Position numbers and translations under genes: made by a program. A stretch of DNA of 64,000 nt from Clostridia bacterium (GTDB lineage: Bacteria; Bacillota; Clostridia; Christensenellales; CAG-138), in the NCBI GenBank assembly GCA_017524445.1, contig JAFXVP010000012.1:1-64000 (forward strand). The letters are read 5' to 3'. The notes under the pieces were generated by a model that ran no database searches, was not told the DNA's origin, and was given only the letters and a program-made list of their open reading frames with translations. Below are positions 25,313 through 33,474 of the stretch, piece by piece. Positions within the stretch are counted from its first letter, which is position 1, and each line of letters opens with the position of its first letter.

Positions 25313-26068
25313 TTATGCGGTTTTCTTTCGATGCAATCTGAATTCCAGAAGGAAAAGCCCGAACACTCCGAGCGCGATCACGCCGAGGTAGACGACGATC
25401 TCGACCGCGATCCCGGCATGCTTTGCGATCGCGTCAAACACCGGCTGTGTCGACGGATAGAACGGCGTGATATAGAACATGTTCGCCTCATAATGGATAT
25501 CGCGGACGATCAGATGGCTTGCGACATTGACGATCTCCGCGACGACTGCCATGCAAAGATACAGCAGCAGCGCCGGGAAAAACCGCGCTTTGCCGCGCTT
25601 TCGAAGAACGCGGAACGCGATCAGACCTTCGAGCAGCATGACCGCGTGATAGAGGAAACTGTGAAGAAACAGCAGGATCTGCGGACGCATCATGTCCTCC
25701 GGGAACAGCAGGGCAAAGACCGCGCCGATCACGGAAAACGTGCAGAGAAACACGAGCACGGCGTCCTGCGCCTTGCCACGGAGGAACGGCGCGATCGCGG
25801 AGCAGTACATGGCCATGCTGCAGAGCTGCCACGGGAAAAACCACATGGAGCGCGTGCCGCAATAGATATAGCGGATCACAAACCATTGCTTCCACGCTTC
25901 GGCGACAAGCATGCACAATCCAAAGATGAACAGCAGGCGCAGAAGCCGCCGTTCGTCCGCTTTGCGGATCGCAAGCGCAAAAAGCACCGCCGCAGCGAGA
26001 ATGCCGCCGAGGATCAGCCAATGCACGAGCCCATACGGAAGCGGCGCCGCAGAAAAGGTCCGATCCAT
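25313..26068 (-). CDS. YwaF-family (TIGR02206-like) integral membrane protein
   Basis: The 251-residue product has seven hydrophobic segments, with FFPWQLCSMAMYCSAI in the centre and a conserved-looking HSFLYHAVML segment. This matches my recollection of the YwaF family of six- to seven-helix membrane proteins of unknown function in Firmicutes. The end at 25313 abuts the convergent terminator of pyk. The start ATG at 26068 has a GGAGGATGG context only overlapping; GGGGGGCGGAGG just upstream serves as RBS. No motif indicates a reaction. Confidence 0.7.
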   Translation of the reverse strand: MDRTFSAAPLPYGLVHWLILGGILAAAVLFALAIRKADERRLLRLLFIFGLCMLVAEAWKQWFVIRYIYCGTRSMWFFPWQLCSMAMYCSAIAPFLRGKAQDAVLVFLCTFSVIGAVFALLFPEDMMRPQILLFLHSFLYHAVMLLEGLIAFRVLRKRGKARFFPALLLYLCMAVVAEIVNVASHLIVRDIHYEANMFYITPFYPSTQPVFDAIAKHAGIAVEIVVYLGVIALGVFGLFLLEFRLHRKKTA

Positions 26069-26160
26069 CCTCCGCCCCCCTTTCCTTTGATGAGATCATT
26101 CTATCACCGTTTGCGTAAAAACGCAAATCCGCGAAACCGCCCGCGCCGCAATACGTGCAA

Positions 26161-26189
26161 TTGACTTTTTTCGACCGGTTTTATATAAT
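26161..26189 (+). promoter_or_regulatory. Promoter placing transcription start at or next to the symporter ATG
   Basis: TTGACT (26161-26166), 17-bp spacer, TATAAT (26184-26189). The expected start of RNA, 6-8 bases after the -10 box, coincides with the ATG at 26196, and no Shine-Dalgarno is present, so the message is probably leaderless. Confidence 0.8.
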
Positions 26190-26195
26190 AAAAGA

Positions 26196-27404
26196 ATGGA
26201 GCAACAAAGTCCCAAAAAACGCACGAATCTTCTGCCCTGGATCACGCTTGCCTGCTTTGTCGCAGGCGCGGTGCTCGGGCTTCTTTGGCCGCGGCTGTTT
26301 TCCTATATCGGCTTTATCGGCACGGTCTATGTCAACCTTCTGAAGCTGATGGCGCTGCCGATCGTGCTGTGCACGGTGTTCGGCGCGGCGTCGCGCGGGG
26401 TGAAAAACGCGACCGGAACGCTTCTCAAGACCGTTTTGCTGTTCGTCATTCTGTTTACGGTATCGTTTCTGCTGTCCGGCGCGCTGTATGCGGCGCTGAA
26501 ACCCGGAGAGGGCTTCACGCTGACCTCCGGCGAGGCGTGGACCGGCAGTGCAGCGGACCTGTCGCTTGAAGGGTTCCTTACTTCGATCTTCTCTCCGAAC
26601 ATCTTTGCTTCGCTCGGCAGCGGCGCGATGCTGCCGACCATTCTGTTTGCGTTCTTTATGGGCGCGGTTGCCGGCAGAGTCGGCGCGAACCGCGTCATGA
26701 CGTTTGTCGCGGAGCTGGAAACGATCTTCTCCCGCATGCTCTCGTATATCCTTTGGCTGACGCCGCTCGGCGTGTTCGTGCTGATGGGCAAATGCACCGC
26801 GGATTTCGGCGCGCAGGCGCTCGGCGGCGCGGTCCGCTACGTGCTGTACGCATGGGGCGGCTGCATCCTGATCCTGCTGCTCGTGATGATCCTTCCGCTT
26901 TGGATCTTCTGCCGCATCGACCCGATCACGTATTTCCGCAAGACCGGGCGCGTGCTGCTCTCCGCGATCTCCACCTGCTCCTCCGCCGCGACGCTGCCCG
27001 AGACGCTGCGCACGTGCCGGGAGGAGTTTGAAGTCCCCGAACGTGTCTCCGGCGTCGTTGCGCCGCTCGGATGCACGATCCACATGTGCGGCGGCGCGGT
27101 CTCCTTCTGCCTGCTCGCAATGTTTACAATGCAGATGTCGGGCCGTCCCGTCACCGTCGGCACGTTTTTGCTGATGCTCCTATTTGCCGAAGCGCTGAAT
27201 ATGGCGGCGCCGGGGATCCCCGGCGGCGGCATCGTGCTCGGCGCGACGTTCCTCGGTCTTTTGGGCATGTCGGATATCGGGCTCTTCCTCGGCATGTATG
27301 CCGGGATCTACCGTCTTCTCGACATGGCGTATACCGCGCTGAACGTGACGGGCGACGTGACCGCCGTTCTGCTGATCCGAAAATGGGAGGACAGAAAGCA
27401 ATGA
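26196..27404 (+). CDS. Dicarboxylate/amino acid:cation symporter (DAACS family)
   Basis: The 402-residue product has the normal length of GltP/GltT-type carriers: about eight membrane helices, a TCSSAATLPETLRTC segment in place of the serine-rich hairpin, PLGCTIHMCGGAVSF (cation-site region) and NMAAPGIPGGGIVLGA as the second hairpin. It probably takes up glutamate, aspartate or C4-dicarboxylates with Na+ or H+, which suits a glutamate fermenter. No RBS lies before the ATG and the -10 box ends 7 bases upstream, so translation appears leaderless. The stop overlaps the aminotransferase start (ATGA). Confidence 0.88.
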   Translation: MEQQSPKKRTNLLPWITLACFVAGAVLGLLWPRLFSYIGFIGTVYVNLLKLMALPIVLCTVFGAASRGVKNATGTLLKTVLLFVILFTVSFLLSGALYAALKPGEGFTLTSGEAWTGSAADLSLEGFLTSIFSPNIFASLGSGAMLPTILFAFFMGAVAGRVGANRVMTFVAELETIFSRMLSYILWLTPLGVFVLMGKCTADFGAQALGGAVRYVLYAWGGCILILLLVMILPLWIFCRIDPITYFRKTGRVLLSAISTCSSAATLPETLRTCREEFEVPERVSGVVAPLGCTIHMCGGAVSFCLLAMFTMQMSGRPVTVGTFLLMLLFAEALNMAAPGIPGGGIVLGATFLGLLGMSDIGLFLGMYAGIYRLLDMAYTALNVTGDVTAVLLIRKWEDRKQ

Positions 27405-28555
27405 AGCCGTTACGCCGGGTCGTCCCGTCCTCGATCACCATGTCGCTGGACAAAGCCGCAAAGGAGCTCAAAGCGTCCGGCCGGGACGTCATCAATCTCA
27501 CGGCAGGTCAGGTCGATCTGCCCATGCCGCAGTCCGGCAAGGACGCCGTGATCGCCGCACTGAACGCCGACCGCACCGGTTACGTTCCCGCGACGGGTTC
27601 CGCCGACGTAAAGGCAGCTGTGCGAAACAGAATGGGCTGGCACGAAGGCAGCATCCTGATCTCCGCAGGCGCAAAGCCGCTCGTTTCCGCCTCGATCGCA
27701 TGCCTTTGCGGACCGGGCGACGAGGTCCTGCTGCCGACGCCGTGCTACACGAGCTATCCCGAGATGATCCGCCTTGCGGGCGCCGTTCCCGTTTTGGTTC
27801 CCGGCGATCCCGAAAACCGGTTTGCGGTATCGAGAACGACTTTGGAGCAGGCGATTTCGCCCCGCACCAATGCGCTGCTTCTGAACAATCCCGTCAATCC
27901 GACCGGAACGGTGTACCGTCGCGAGGAGCTTCGCGCGATTGCCGATTTCTGCAAAGAGCACGACCTTTGGCTCGTCGCGGACGAGGTGTACGGCGAGTTT
28001 GTTTACGACGGCGGCTTTGTCAGCTTGTACAAATTTGCCGACGTGCGGGATCGGCTGATCCTGATAAACAGCGCGTCGAAGTCATACGCCATTGCGGGGC
28101 TTCGATTGGGCTACGCCGTCACGCCGGAGTCGGCTGCGGACGCGATCGCCGCGTATCTCAGCCACACGCTCGGCTGTCCCTGTTCGCTTTCGGAGCGTGC
28201 CGCGATCGCGGTGTTGGATGACGATGCGCGGTTCTGCCGCGATCTTCGGGAGATCTTCCGCGAGCGGCGGAATACGCTGTATCCGCTGCTTACGTCGATT
28301 CCCGGGATCCGGGTCGAACAAAGCGCCGGCGCGTTCTATCTCTGGCTCTACGTCCGCGAAACGGGCATGGATGATACGGCGTTCTGCCGCGATCTTCTCG
28401 AGCGCGAAGGCGTTGCGCTGACGCCGGGCAGCGCGTTCCTCTGCCCCGGCTTCGTTCGCCTTGCATATACGCAGCCGGAGCCGGTTTTACGGAAAGCCGC
28501 CGAACGGCTCGCACGTTTTGTTTCGCATCCCGGCTCACGGAACGAACGGCGATAA
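27401..28555 (+). CDS. PLP-dependent aminotransferase, class I/II
   Basis: The 384-residue product is a fold-type-I aminotransferase resembling aspartate-type enzymes: INLTAGQVDLPMP, GYVPATGSADVKAAV, LLPTPCYTSYPEMI, LLNNPVNPTGTVY, VADEVYGEFVYDG, and NSASKSYAIAGLRLGY with the PLP-binding lysine. It probably moves the amino group of aspartate, glutamate, alanine or an aromatic amino acid to a 2-oxoacid. The ATG 27401 overlaps the transporter stop, so transporter and enzyme are co-translated, pointing to a shared amino-acid substrate. GGGAGG lies 12 bases upstream. Confidence 0.9.
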   Translation: MKPLRRVVPSSITMSLDKAAKELKASGRDVINLTAGQVDLPMPQSGKDAVIAALNADRTGYVPATGSADVKAAVRNRMGWHEGSILISAGAKPLVSASIACLCGPGDEVLLPTPCYTSYPEMIRLAGAVPVLVPGDPENRFAVSRTTLEQAISPRTNALLLNNPVNPTGTVYRREELRAIADFCKEHDLWLVADEVYGEFVYDGGFVSLYKFADVRDRLILINSASKSYAIAGLRLGYAVTPESAADAIAAYLSHTLGCPCSLSERAAIAVLDDDARFCRDLREIFRERRNTLYPLLTSIPGIRVEQSAGAFYLWLYVRETGMDDTAFCRDLLEREGVALTPGSAFLCPGFVRLAYTQPEPVLRKAAERLARFVSHPGSRNERR

Positions 28556-28589
28556 AGTCCAAACACTTTGCATGATTCGAGGTGGAAAC

Positions 28590-29051
28590 ATGATCTGTTT
28601 CGAAGACCTGCTCCGAAAAGACGGCAGACTGGTATACAAAACAAAGGGCACGAGCATGGAGCCCATGCTTCGCCAGAACAGAGACCTTGTGATCATCGAG
28701 GTTCCTTCCGCGCGCCTGCAAAAATACGACGTCGCGCTGTATAAGCGCGAAGACAAATACGTCCTGCATCGCGTGATCGGCGTCAGGGACGGATACTACT
28801 GCATTCGCGGCGACAATACCTATGAGATCGAACACGTTCCGTTTGAAAACGTGATCGGCGTGCTGAAAAGCTTCAACCGCAAGGGAAAGCTGCACGACGT
28901 TTCGGAACGCGGATACCGGTTTTACGTCCGCTTCTGGAACGCGATCTATCCGCTGCGCGCGCTTTGGAGACGGATGAGACGGCTGTTGATCGGAATCGCG
29001 CGAAAGCTCGGACTGATCCCGCTCCTGAAAAAAATACTCAGGCGCAAATAA
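28590..29051 (+). CDS. S24/S26-family peptidase-like protein (signal-peptidase fold)
   Basis: The 153-residue product has KGTSMEPMLRQNRDLVII, with the serine of the SxEPM motif, then KYVLHRVIGVRDGYYCIRGDN, the RGDN block of the S26/S24 fold. The C-terminal 45 residues are strongly basic and hydrophobic (RALWRRMRRLLIGIARKLG), suggesting membrane association. There is no N-terminal transmembrane anchor as in LepB or SipW. It may process a small exported peptide; related genes sit with peptide-modification genes in other Clostridia, but none is seen here. Start ATG 28590 follows GAGGTGG; the frame's upstream extension overlaps the aminotransferase. Confidence 0.75.
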   Translation: MICFEDLLRKDGRLVYKTKGTSMEPMLRQNRDLVIIEVPSARLQKYDVALYKREDKYVLHRVIGVRDGYYCIRGDNTYEIEHVPFENVIGVLKSFNRKGKLHDVSERGYRFYVRFWNAIYPLRALWRRMRRLLIGIARKLGLIPLLKKILRRK

Positions 29052-29067
29052 CCTTACAATTCCGACC

Positions 29068-29096
29068 GCTTCCGGAAGATCCCGGAAGCTTTTTTC
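29068..29096 (+). terminator. Terminator upstream of the rnf operon
   Basis: GCTTCCGG, loop AAGATC, CCGGAAGC, then six T. Confidence 0.85.
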
Positions 29097-29142
29097 TGCC
29101 CTTCCGTCATCGTAAAAAAAGGGATCCGGTCGACATTTCCTG

Positions 29143-29208
29143 TTTACAAACGCATGATTTTCTGTTAATCTATTAGTGTGTATACGTTTGTGCCGAACAC
29201 GTTCGGCA
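29143..29208 (+). promoter_or_regulatory. Promoter region of the rnf-nrfA operon with perfect-arm palindrome
   Basis: TTTACA (29143-29148), 17-bp spacer, TAATCT (29166-29171). TGCCGAACACGTTCGGCA at 29191-29208 has perfect 8-base arms around an AC centre and lies some 15 bases after the expected transcription start, before the rnfC RBS. This is a good position for a repressor; the sequence does not look like a Rex or NsrR/DNR site that I can recall. Confidence 0.6.
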
Positions 29209-29245
29209 TGAATGAATCTCAAGCATTTAAGGAGGGGTTACAATC

Positions 29246-30595
29246 GTGAGAGACACGTTTCGCGGCGGCGTACATCCGAACGAACGCAAAGAGCTGAGTC
29301 GGAAAGCGGCGCTGCGCGTCTTTGACGCAAAGGGTGAAATGGTCTTCCCGCTTGCACAGCACATCGGCAAGCCTGCAAGGGCAATCGTGAAAAAAGGCGA
29401 TCCCGTGCTGGTCGGACAGCGCATTGCGGAAGCCGACGGCTTCGTGTCCGCCAACGTCATCTGCTCCTGCTCCGGTACGGTCAAGGCGGTCGAAAAACGC
29501 CGCACGATCTCCGGCGCCATGCAGGAATGCGTCGTGGTGGACAACGACGGGAAATACACCGAAACCGGCGACATCTACGATCAGCCGATGCGCGTCGACC
29601 TGACGCGTGAGGAGATCCTTGCCGCCGTCAAGGACGCCGGCATCATCGGTCTCGGCGGCGCCGGGTTCCCGACGCACGTCAAGCTTGCGCCGAAGGATCC
29701 GCTTGCGATCAGGTATCTGATCGCGAACGGCGCGGAGTGCGAGCCGTACATCACCTGCAACGATCAGCTGATGCGCGGTTACGCGAACGAGATCGTGGAG
29801 GGCATGGAGATCGTTCTGACGCTGTTCCCGGCGGCTGAGGGCGTGATCGCGATCGAGAACAACAAGCCCGAGGCGATCGCCGCCATGCAGAAAGCGGCGG
29901 CGGGACACAAGCGCATCCGCGTGCTGGGACTTCGCACAAAGTACCCGCAGGGCGGCGAGCGCAGTCTCATCAAGGTCATTGCGGGCGTTGATTATCCGAT
30001 CACCAAGCTGCCCGCGGACGTCGGCTGCATCGTCGACAACGTCGGCACGATCTACGCGATCCAGCGCGCGGTCGTCTATCACGAGCCGCTGTTCCGTCAC
30101 GTCATGACGGTGACCGGCGAGGCGGTCAAGGAGCCTTCGAACTTCATCGCGCGCGACGGCACGAGCTTTGCGGAACTTATTGAAGCCGCAGGCGGCATCA
30201 AAGACGGCGTGGAAGCAAAGAAGATCATTTCCGGCGGTCCGATGATGGGTATTGCGGTCAGCACGACCGAGGTCCCGATCACCAAGACGACCAATGCGAT
30301 CACCGTGCTCGCCTCCGATCCCGTGGAGGCCGCCGACAAAAAGATGACGGCGTGCCTGCATTGCGGTCGCTGCACCACGGTCTGCCCGAACGGGCTGATG
30401 CCGCAGATGATGGCGGACGCGGTCGCGGCGGGCGATTTTGAGCGCTACGAAAACAAGCTGTACGGTCTGGACTGCATCTCCTGCGGCTCCTGCACCTATA
30501 TCTGTCCGGCAAAGCGTCCGCTGACCCAGACGTTCAAGCAAACCAAAGCGGAGATCATGGCACGCAAGCGTGCGGCACAGGGAGGCAAGAAATGA
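29246..30595 (+). CDS. rnfC: Rnf complex subunit C (NADH-oxidising/ferredoxin-linked flavo-FeS subunit)
   Basis: The 449-residue product has GVHPNERKELS at the N-terminus, GLGGAGFPTHVKLAP (nucleotide/flavin-binding glycine-rich loop), ANGAECEPYITCNDQLM, the SLBB-type region, and two ferredoxin motifs near the C-terminus, CLHCGRCTTVCP and CISCGSCTYICP. RnfC is the peripheral subunit that exchanges electrons with NAD. GTG 29246 is chosen because AAGGAGGGG lies 8 bases before it. It overlaps the next gene by 4 bases. The complex couples ferredoxin:NAD oxidoreduction to Na+ or H+ translocation. Confidence 0.95.
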   Translation: MRDTFRGGVHPNERKELSRKAALRVFDAKGEMVFPLAQHIGKPARAIVKKGDPVLVGQRIAEADGFVSANVICSCSGTVKAVEKRRTISGAMQECVVVDNDGKYTETGDIYDQPMRVDLTREEILAAVKDAGIIGLGGAGFPTHVKLAPKDPLAIRYLIANGAECEPYITCNDQLMRGYANEIVEGMEIVLTLFPAAEGVIAIENNKPEAIAAMQKAAAGHKRIRVLGLRTKYPQGGERSLIKVIAGVDYPITKLPADVGCIVDNVGTIYAIQRAVVYHEPLFRHVMTVTGEAVKEPSNFIARDGTSFAELIEAAGGIKDGVEAKKIISGGPMMGIAVSTTEVPITKTTNAITVLASDPVEAADKKMTACLHCGRCTTVCPNGLMPQMMADAVAAGDFERYENKLYGLDCISCGSCTYICPAKRPLTQTFKQTKAEIMARKRAAQGGKK

Positions 30596-32178
30596 ATCAG
30601 AGATTGAATCTTTCCGCCGGTCCGCACGTACGCGATCGCTGGACGACGCCGTTCATCATGATGATCGTGCTGATCGCGCTGACGCCCGCCGCCGTGATCG
30701 GCGTGGTCGTGCACTGGGTGAAGTTCCAGAGTCTGAACGCGCTGTGGATCATCCTCGCGTCGGTCGGCTCCGCCATGCTCACCGAGCTTCTGTTCTGTCT
30801 TGCAACGCGCCGCAAGATCACGATCTGGGACGGCAGCGCGGCTGTGACCGGTCTTCTGCTCGCCCTGTGCCTTTCGCCGCAGACGCCGGTGGTCCTTCCG
30901 ATCGTCGGCTCGGTCTTTGCGATCCTCGTGGTCAAGTGCTGCTTTGGAGGCCTCGGCAAGAACTTCATCAACCCCGCGCTGGCCGCGCGCTGTTTCCTGC
31001 TCCTGTCGTTTAGTAACGGCATGACGAACTACCCCGGGGTTAACGAGCTCGGCGTGGATGCGCTGTCCTCCGCAACGCCCGTTGCGATGCTCAAGGCGGG
31101 CAGCATGGTCAACGTGACCAAGATGTTCCTCGGCACCGCGGGCGGCGTCATCGGCAGTTCGATCCTCGCGCTTCTGGTCGGCGGTCTCGTGCTGTGGGGA
31201 CTGGACGTCATCCACGGCGAGATCTGCTTCTCGGTCGTCGGCGGTTTTTCGCTGTGCCTGCTCCTGTACCGGCTGTTCGGCGGTCACGGTTTTGACATCG
31301 GTTACGTTGCTGCGCAGCTTTGCAGCGGCGGCGTCATTATGGGCGCGTTCTTCATGGCGACGGACTACACCACCTCCCCGGTGAGCCGTCTCGGTCAATT
31401 CGTCTACGGCTGTCTGATCGGCGTGCTCGGCGCGCTGTTCCGCATCCTCGGAAAGAGCGCGGACTCCTTCAGCTACTCGATCATCATTGCGAACCTGTTT
31501 ACGCCGCTCATCGATCTGTACATCGTTCCGAAGCCCTATGCGTACCGCAAGAGCGCGATCGAAAAGGCCGCGGGCGTTGTGAAGCCCCCGCTCCTTAAGC
31601 GCATTCCGAAGCCCGTCATCGCGCTGACGATCATTGCCGCGCTCGCGGGCGTCGCGCTGTCCGGCGTATACTCCATGACCAAGGATCCGATCGCGGCGGC
31701 AGAGCTTGCCAAGAAACGCGAGTCCTTCAAGGTCGTGTGCGAGAACGCGGCGGACTTCAAGGACGTCGACGCAGCACAGAAAGCGCTTGACGCGCTCGAA
31801 GGCGGCACCTACGGCGGCGGCAAGTTCGGCACGACGGTCATTGAGGAAGTGTATGAAGCGGTCGACGCAAACGGCAATACCGCGGGCTACGTCTTCTCCA
31901 TCACCAACCGCAACGCCTACAATCCGCCCCTCAAGCTGGCGCTCGGCGTCGATCCGGACGGCAAGATCTTAAAGATCGCGTTCATCGAGCTGAACGAAAC
32001 GCCCGGCAAGGGCTCCAAGGCGGATGAACCCGCGTTCAAGGATCAGTTCGTCGGTCAGACGGACACCTCCGCAGTGGACACCATGTCCGGCGCGACCGTC
32101 ACCTCGAAGGCGGTTTTGAACGCCGTCAATGCGGGTCTCGACTTCTTCCACAACGTGATCATGGAGGGAGGCAAGTGA
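30592..32178 (+). CDS. rnfDG: Fused Rnf subunits D and G (both covalent-flavin subunits in one chain)
   Basis: Residues 1-325 are RnfD: many membrane helices and DALSSATP, with T162 in the Dxx[ST]xAT flavin-transferase motif. Residues 335-528 are RnfG: one membrane helix (PVIALTIIAALAGVALSGVY), a periplasm-side FMN-binding domain and DTMSGATVTS, with T502 as the FMN threonine. In most organisms these are two genes. The frame is continuous with no internal stop or RBS-like start at the joint (about 31590), and the linker region KPPLLKRIPK is short and basic. rnfE starts 1 base after the stop. The fusion would hold the two FMN groups in fixed 1:1 stoichiometry. Confidence 0.92.
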   Translation: MNQRLNLSAGPHVRDRWTTPFIMMIVLIALTPAAVIGVVVHWVKFQSLNALWIILASVGSAMLTELLFCLATRRKITIWDGSAAVTGLLLALCLSPQTPVVLPIVGSVFAILVVKCCFGGLGKNFINPALAARCFLLLSFSNGMTNYPGVNELGVDALSSATPVAMLKAGSMVNVTKMFLGTAGGVIGSSILALLVGGLVLWGLDVIHGEICFSVVGGFSLCLLLYRLFGGHGFDIGYVAAQLCSGGVIMGAFFMATDYTTSPVSRLGQFVYGCLIGVLGALFRILGKSADSFSYSIIIANLFTPLIDLYIVPKPYAYRKSAIEKAAGVVKPPLLKRIPKPVIALTIIAALAGVALSGVYSMTKDPIAAAELAKKRESFKVVCENAADFKDVDAAQKALDALEGGTYGGGKFGTTVIEEVYEAVDANGNTAGYVFSITNRNAYNPPLKLALGVDPDGKILKIAFIELNETPGKGSKADEPAFKDQFVGQTDTSAVDTMSGATVTSKAVLNAVNAGLDFFHNVIMEGGK

Positions 32179-32179
32179 T

Positions 32180-32863
32180 ATGAAGAATAAATATCTGGAA
32201 CGGCTGTATAACGGTCTCATCAAGGAAAACCCGACGCTCGTTCTGATGCTCGGCATGTGCCCGACACTGGCGGTCTCAACCGCCGCGATCAACGGCATCA
32301 CCATGGGTCTTTCGTCGCTGGCGGTTTTGGTTCTTTCCAACTTCCTGATCTCTGTCATGCGCAACGTCATCCCCGATGAAGTCAGATTGCCTGCCTACAT
32401 CGTCATCGTGGCTTCGCTCGTTACGGTGGTCAAGCTGCTCATCAAGGCATACCTGCCTTCCGTCGACGCAGCGCTCGGTCTCTATATCGACCTGATCGTC
32501 GTAAACTGCATCATATTAGGCCGCGCGGAAGCGTACGCGAACAAGCATACCCCCGGGCTCTCGGTCATGGACGGCATCGGCATGGGTCTCGGCTTCACCG
32601 TCGCACTGACGCTTGCAGGTCTCGTGCGTGAGCTGCTCGGCGCCGGCACCGTATTCGGCTTTACCGTGTTCCCGCAGGAATACGCGGTCGGCATCATGAT
32701 CCAGCCGCCGGGAGCGTTCCTGGTCATTGCGCTGTTCATCATCATCATGAACGCGATCGGCATCAAGACGCGCCAGCGTGAGCTCGTCAACAGCGACGGC
32801 TGCGACGGCTGCTGCGCGACCTGTGCGATACGCTGTGAAGAAGCAAAGGAGGAAGTGAAATGA
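32180..32863 (+). CDS. rnfE: Rnf complex subunit E
   Basis: The 227-residue membrane protein has six helices and the family N-terminus KNPTLVLMLGMCPTLAVSTAA-like (ENPTLVLMLGMCP), GRAEAYANKHTPG and a cysteine-rich C-terminal tail (CDGCCATCAIRC) that is unusual: six cysteines in 20 residues, possibly metal-binding. RnfE forms with RnfA the membrane pair carrying an iron-sulfur cluster between them. AGGGAGGCAAG precedes the ATG. It overlaps rnfA by 4 bases. Confidence 0.93.
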   Translation: MKNKYLERLYNGLIKENPTLVLMLGMCPTLAVSTAAINGITMGLSSLAVLVLSNFLISVMRNVIPDEVRLPAYIVIVASLVTVVKLLIKAYLPSVDAALGLYIDLIVVNCIILGRAEAYANKHTPGLSVMDGIGMGLGFTVALTLAGLVRELLGAGTVFGFTVFPQEYAVGIMIQPPGAFLVIALFIIIMNAIGIKTRQRELVNSDGCDGCCATCAIRCEEAKEEVK

Positions 32864-33474
32864 TCCGCTTAATTCTGATCGTCATTCTGAACGCGCTGAT
32901 TTCCAACGTCGTTCTCAATCAGTTCCTCGGCATCTGCTCGTTCCTCGGCGTATCGCAAAGGATCAAGGCGTCGGCGTCGCTGGGCGGCGCGGTCATCTTC
33001 GTCATCACGATCGCATCCGCGGTCGCAAGTCTCCTGTACACCGGGATCCTCGTTCCGCTGCATCTGGAGTTTATGAAGATGATCGTCTTCATCCTCGTCA
33101 TCGCGGCGCTCGTGCAGATTGTAGAGATGTTCCTCAAAAAGAAATCCCCGTCGGTCTATAAAGCGCTCGGCATCTATCTGCCGCTGATCACCACCAACTG
33201 CGCGGTGCTCGGCATCGCGATCGACAACATCGACAAGTTCGGCTACAACTTCATTGAAAGCGTATTCTCCGGCTTCGGCACGGCGATCGGCTACACGATC
33301 GCGATCGTTCTGCTCGCGGGCATCCGCTCGCGCGTGGATGAAGAGGCGATCCCGCGTCCCGTACGCGGCGCACCCGTCGTCATGCTTGCGGCGGCGCTGA
33401 TGTCCATCGCATTCATGGGCTTTACGGAGCTGCAGCCGGCGATCGAAACGATATTGAAGGGGGTCGGACAATGA
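32860..33474 (+). CDS. rnfA: Rnf complex subunit A
   Basis: The 204-residue product has six hydrophobic helices with NVVLNQFLGICSFLGVSQRI near the N-terminus and LPLITTNCAVLGIAI in the fourth helix; the cysteines in these inverted segments match those that ligate the intramembrane cluster in RnfA/RnfE and NqrD/NqrE pairs. It transfers electrons across the membrane between RnfB and the FMN subunits. It is coupled by ATGA-type overlap to rnfE upstream and rnfB downstream. Confidence 0.95.
   Translation: MIRLILIVILNALISNVVLNQFLGICSFLGVSQRIKASASLGGAVIFVITIASAVASLLYTGILVPLHLEFMKMIVFILVIAALVQIVEMFLKKKSPSVYKALGIYLPLITTNCAVLGIAIDNIDKFGYNFIESVFSGFGTAIGYTIAIVLLAGIRSRVDEEAIPRPVRGAPVVMLAAALMSIAFMGFTELQPAIETILKGVGQ

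Noticed and set aside
29191..29208. Rex redox-regulator site
   Set aside because: The arms TGCCGAAC do not fit the TTGTGAA-type Rex half-site.
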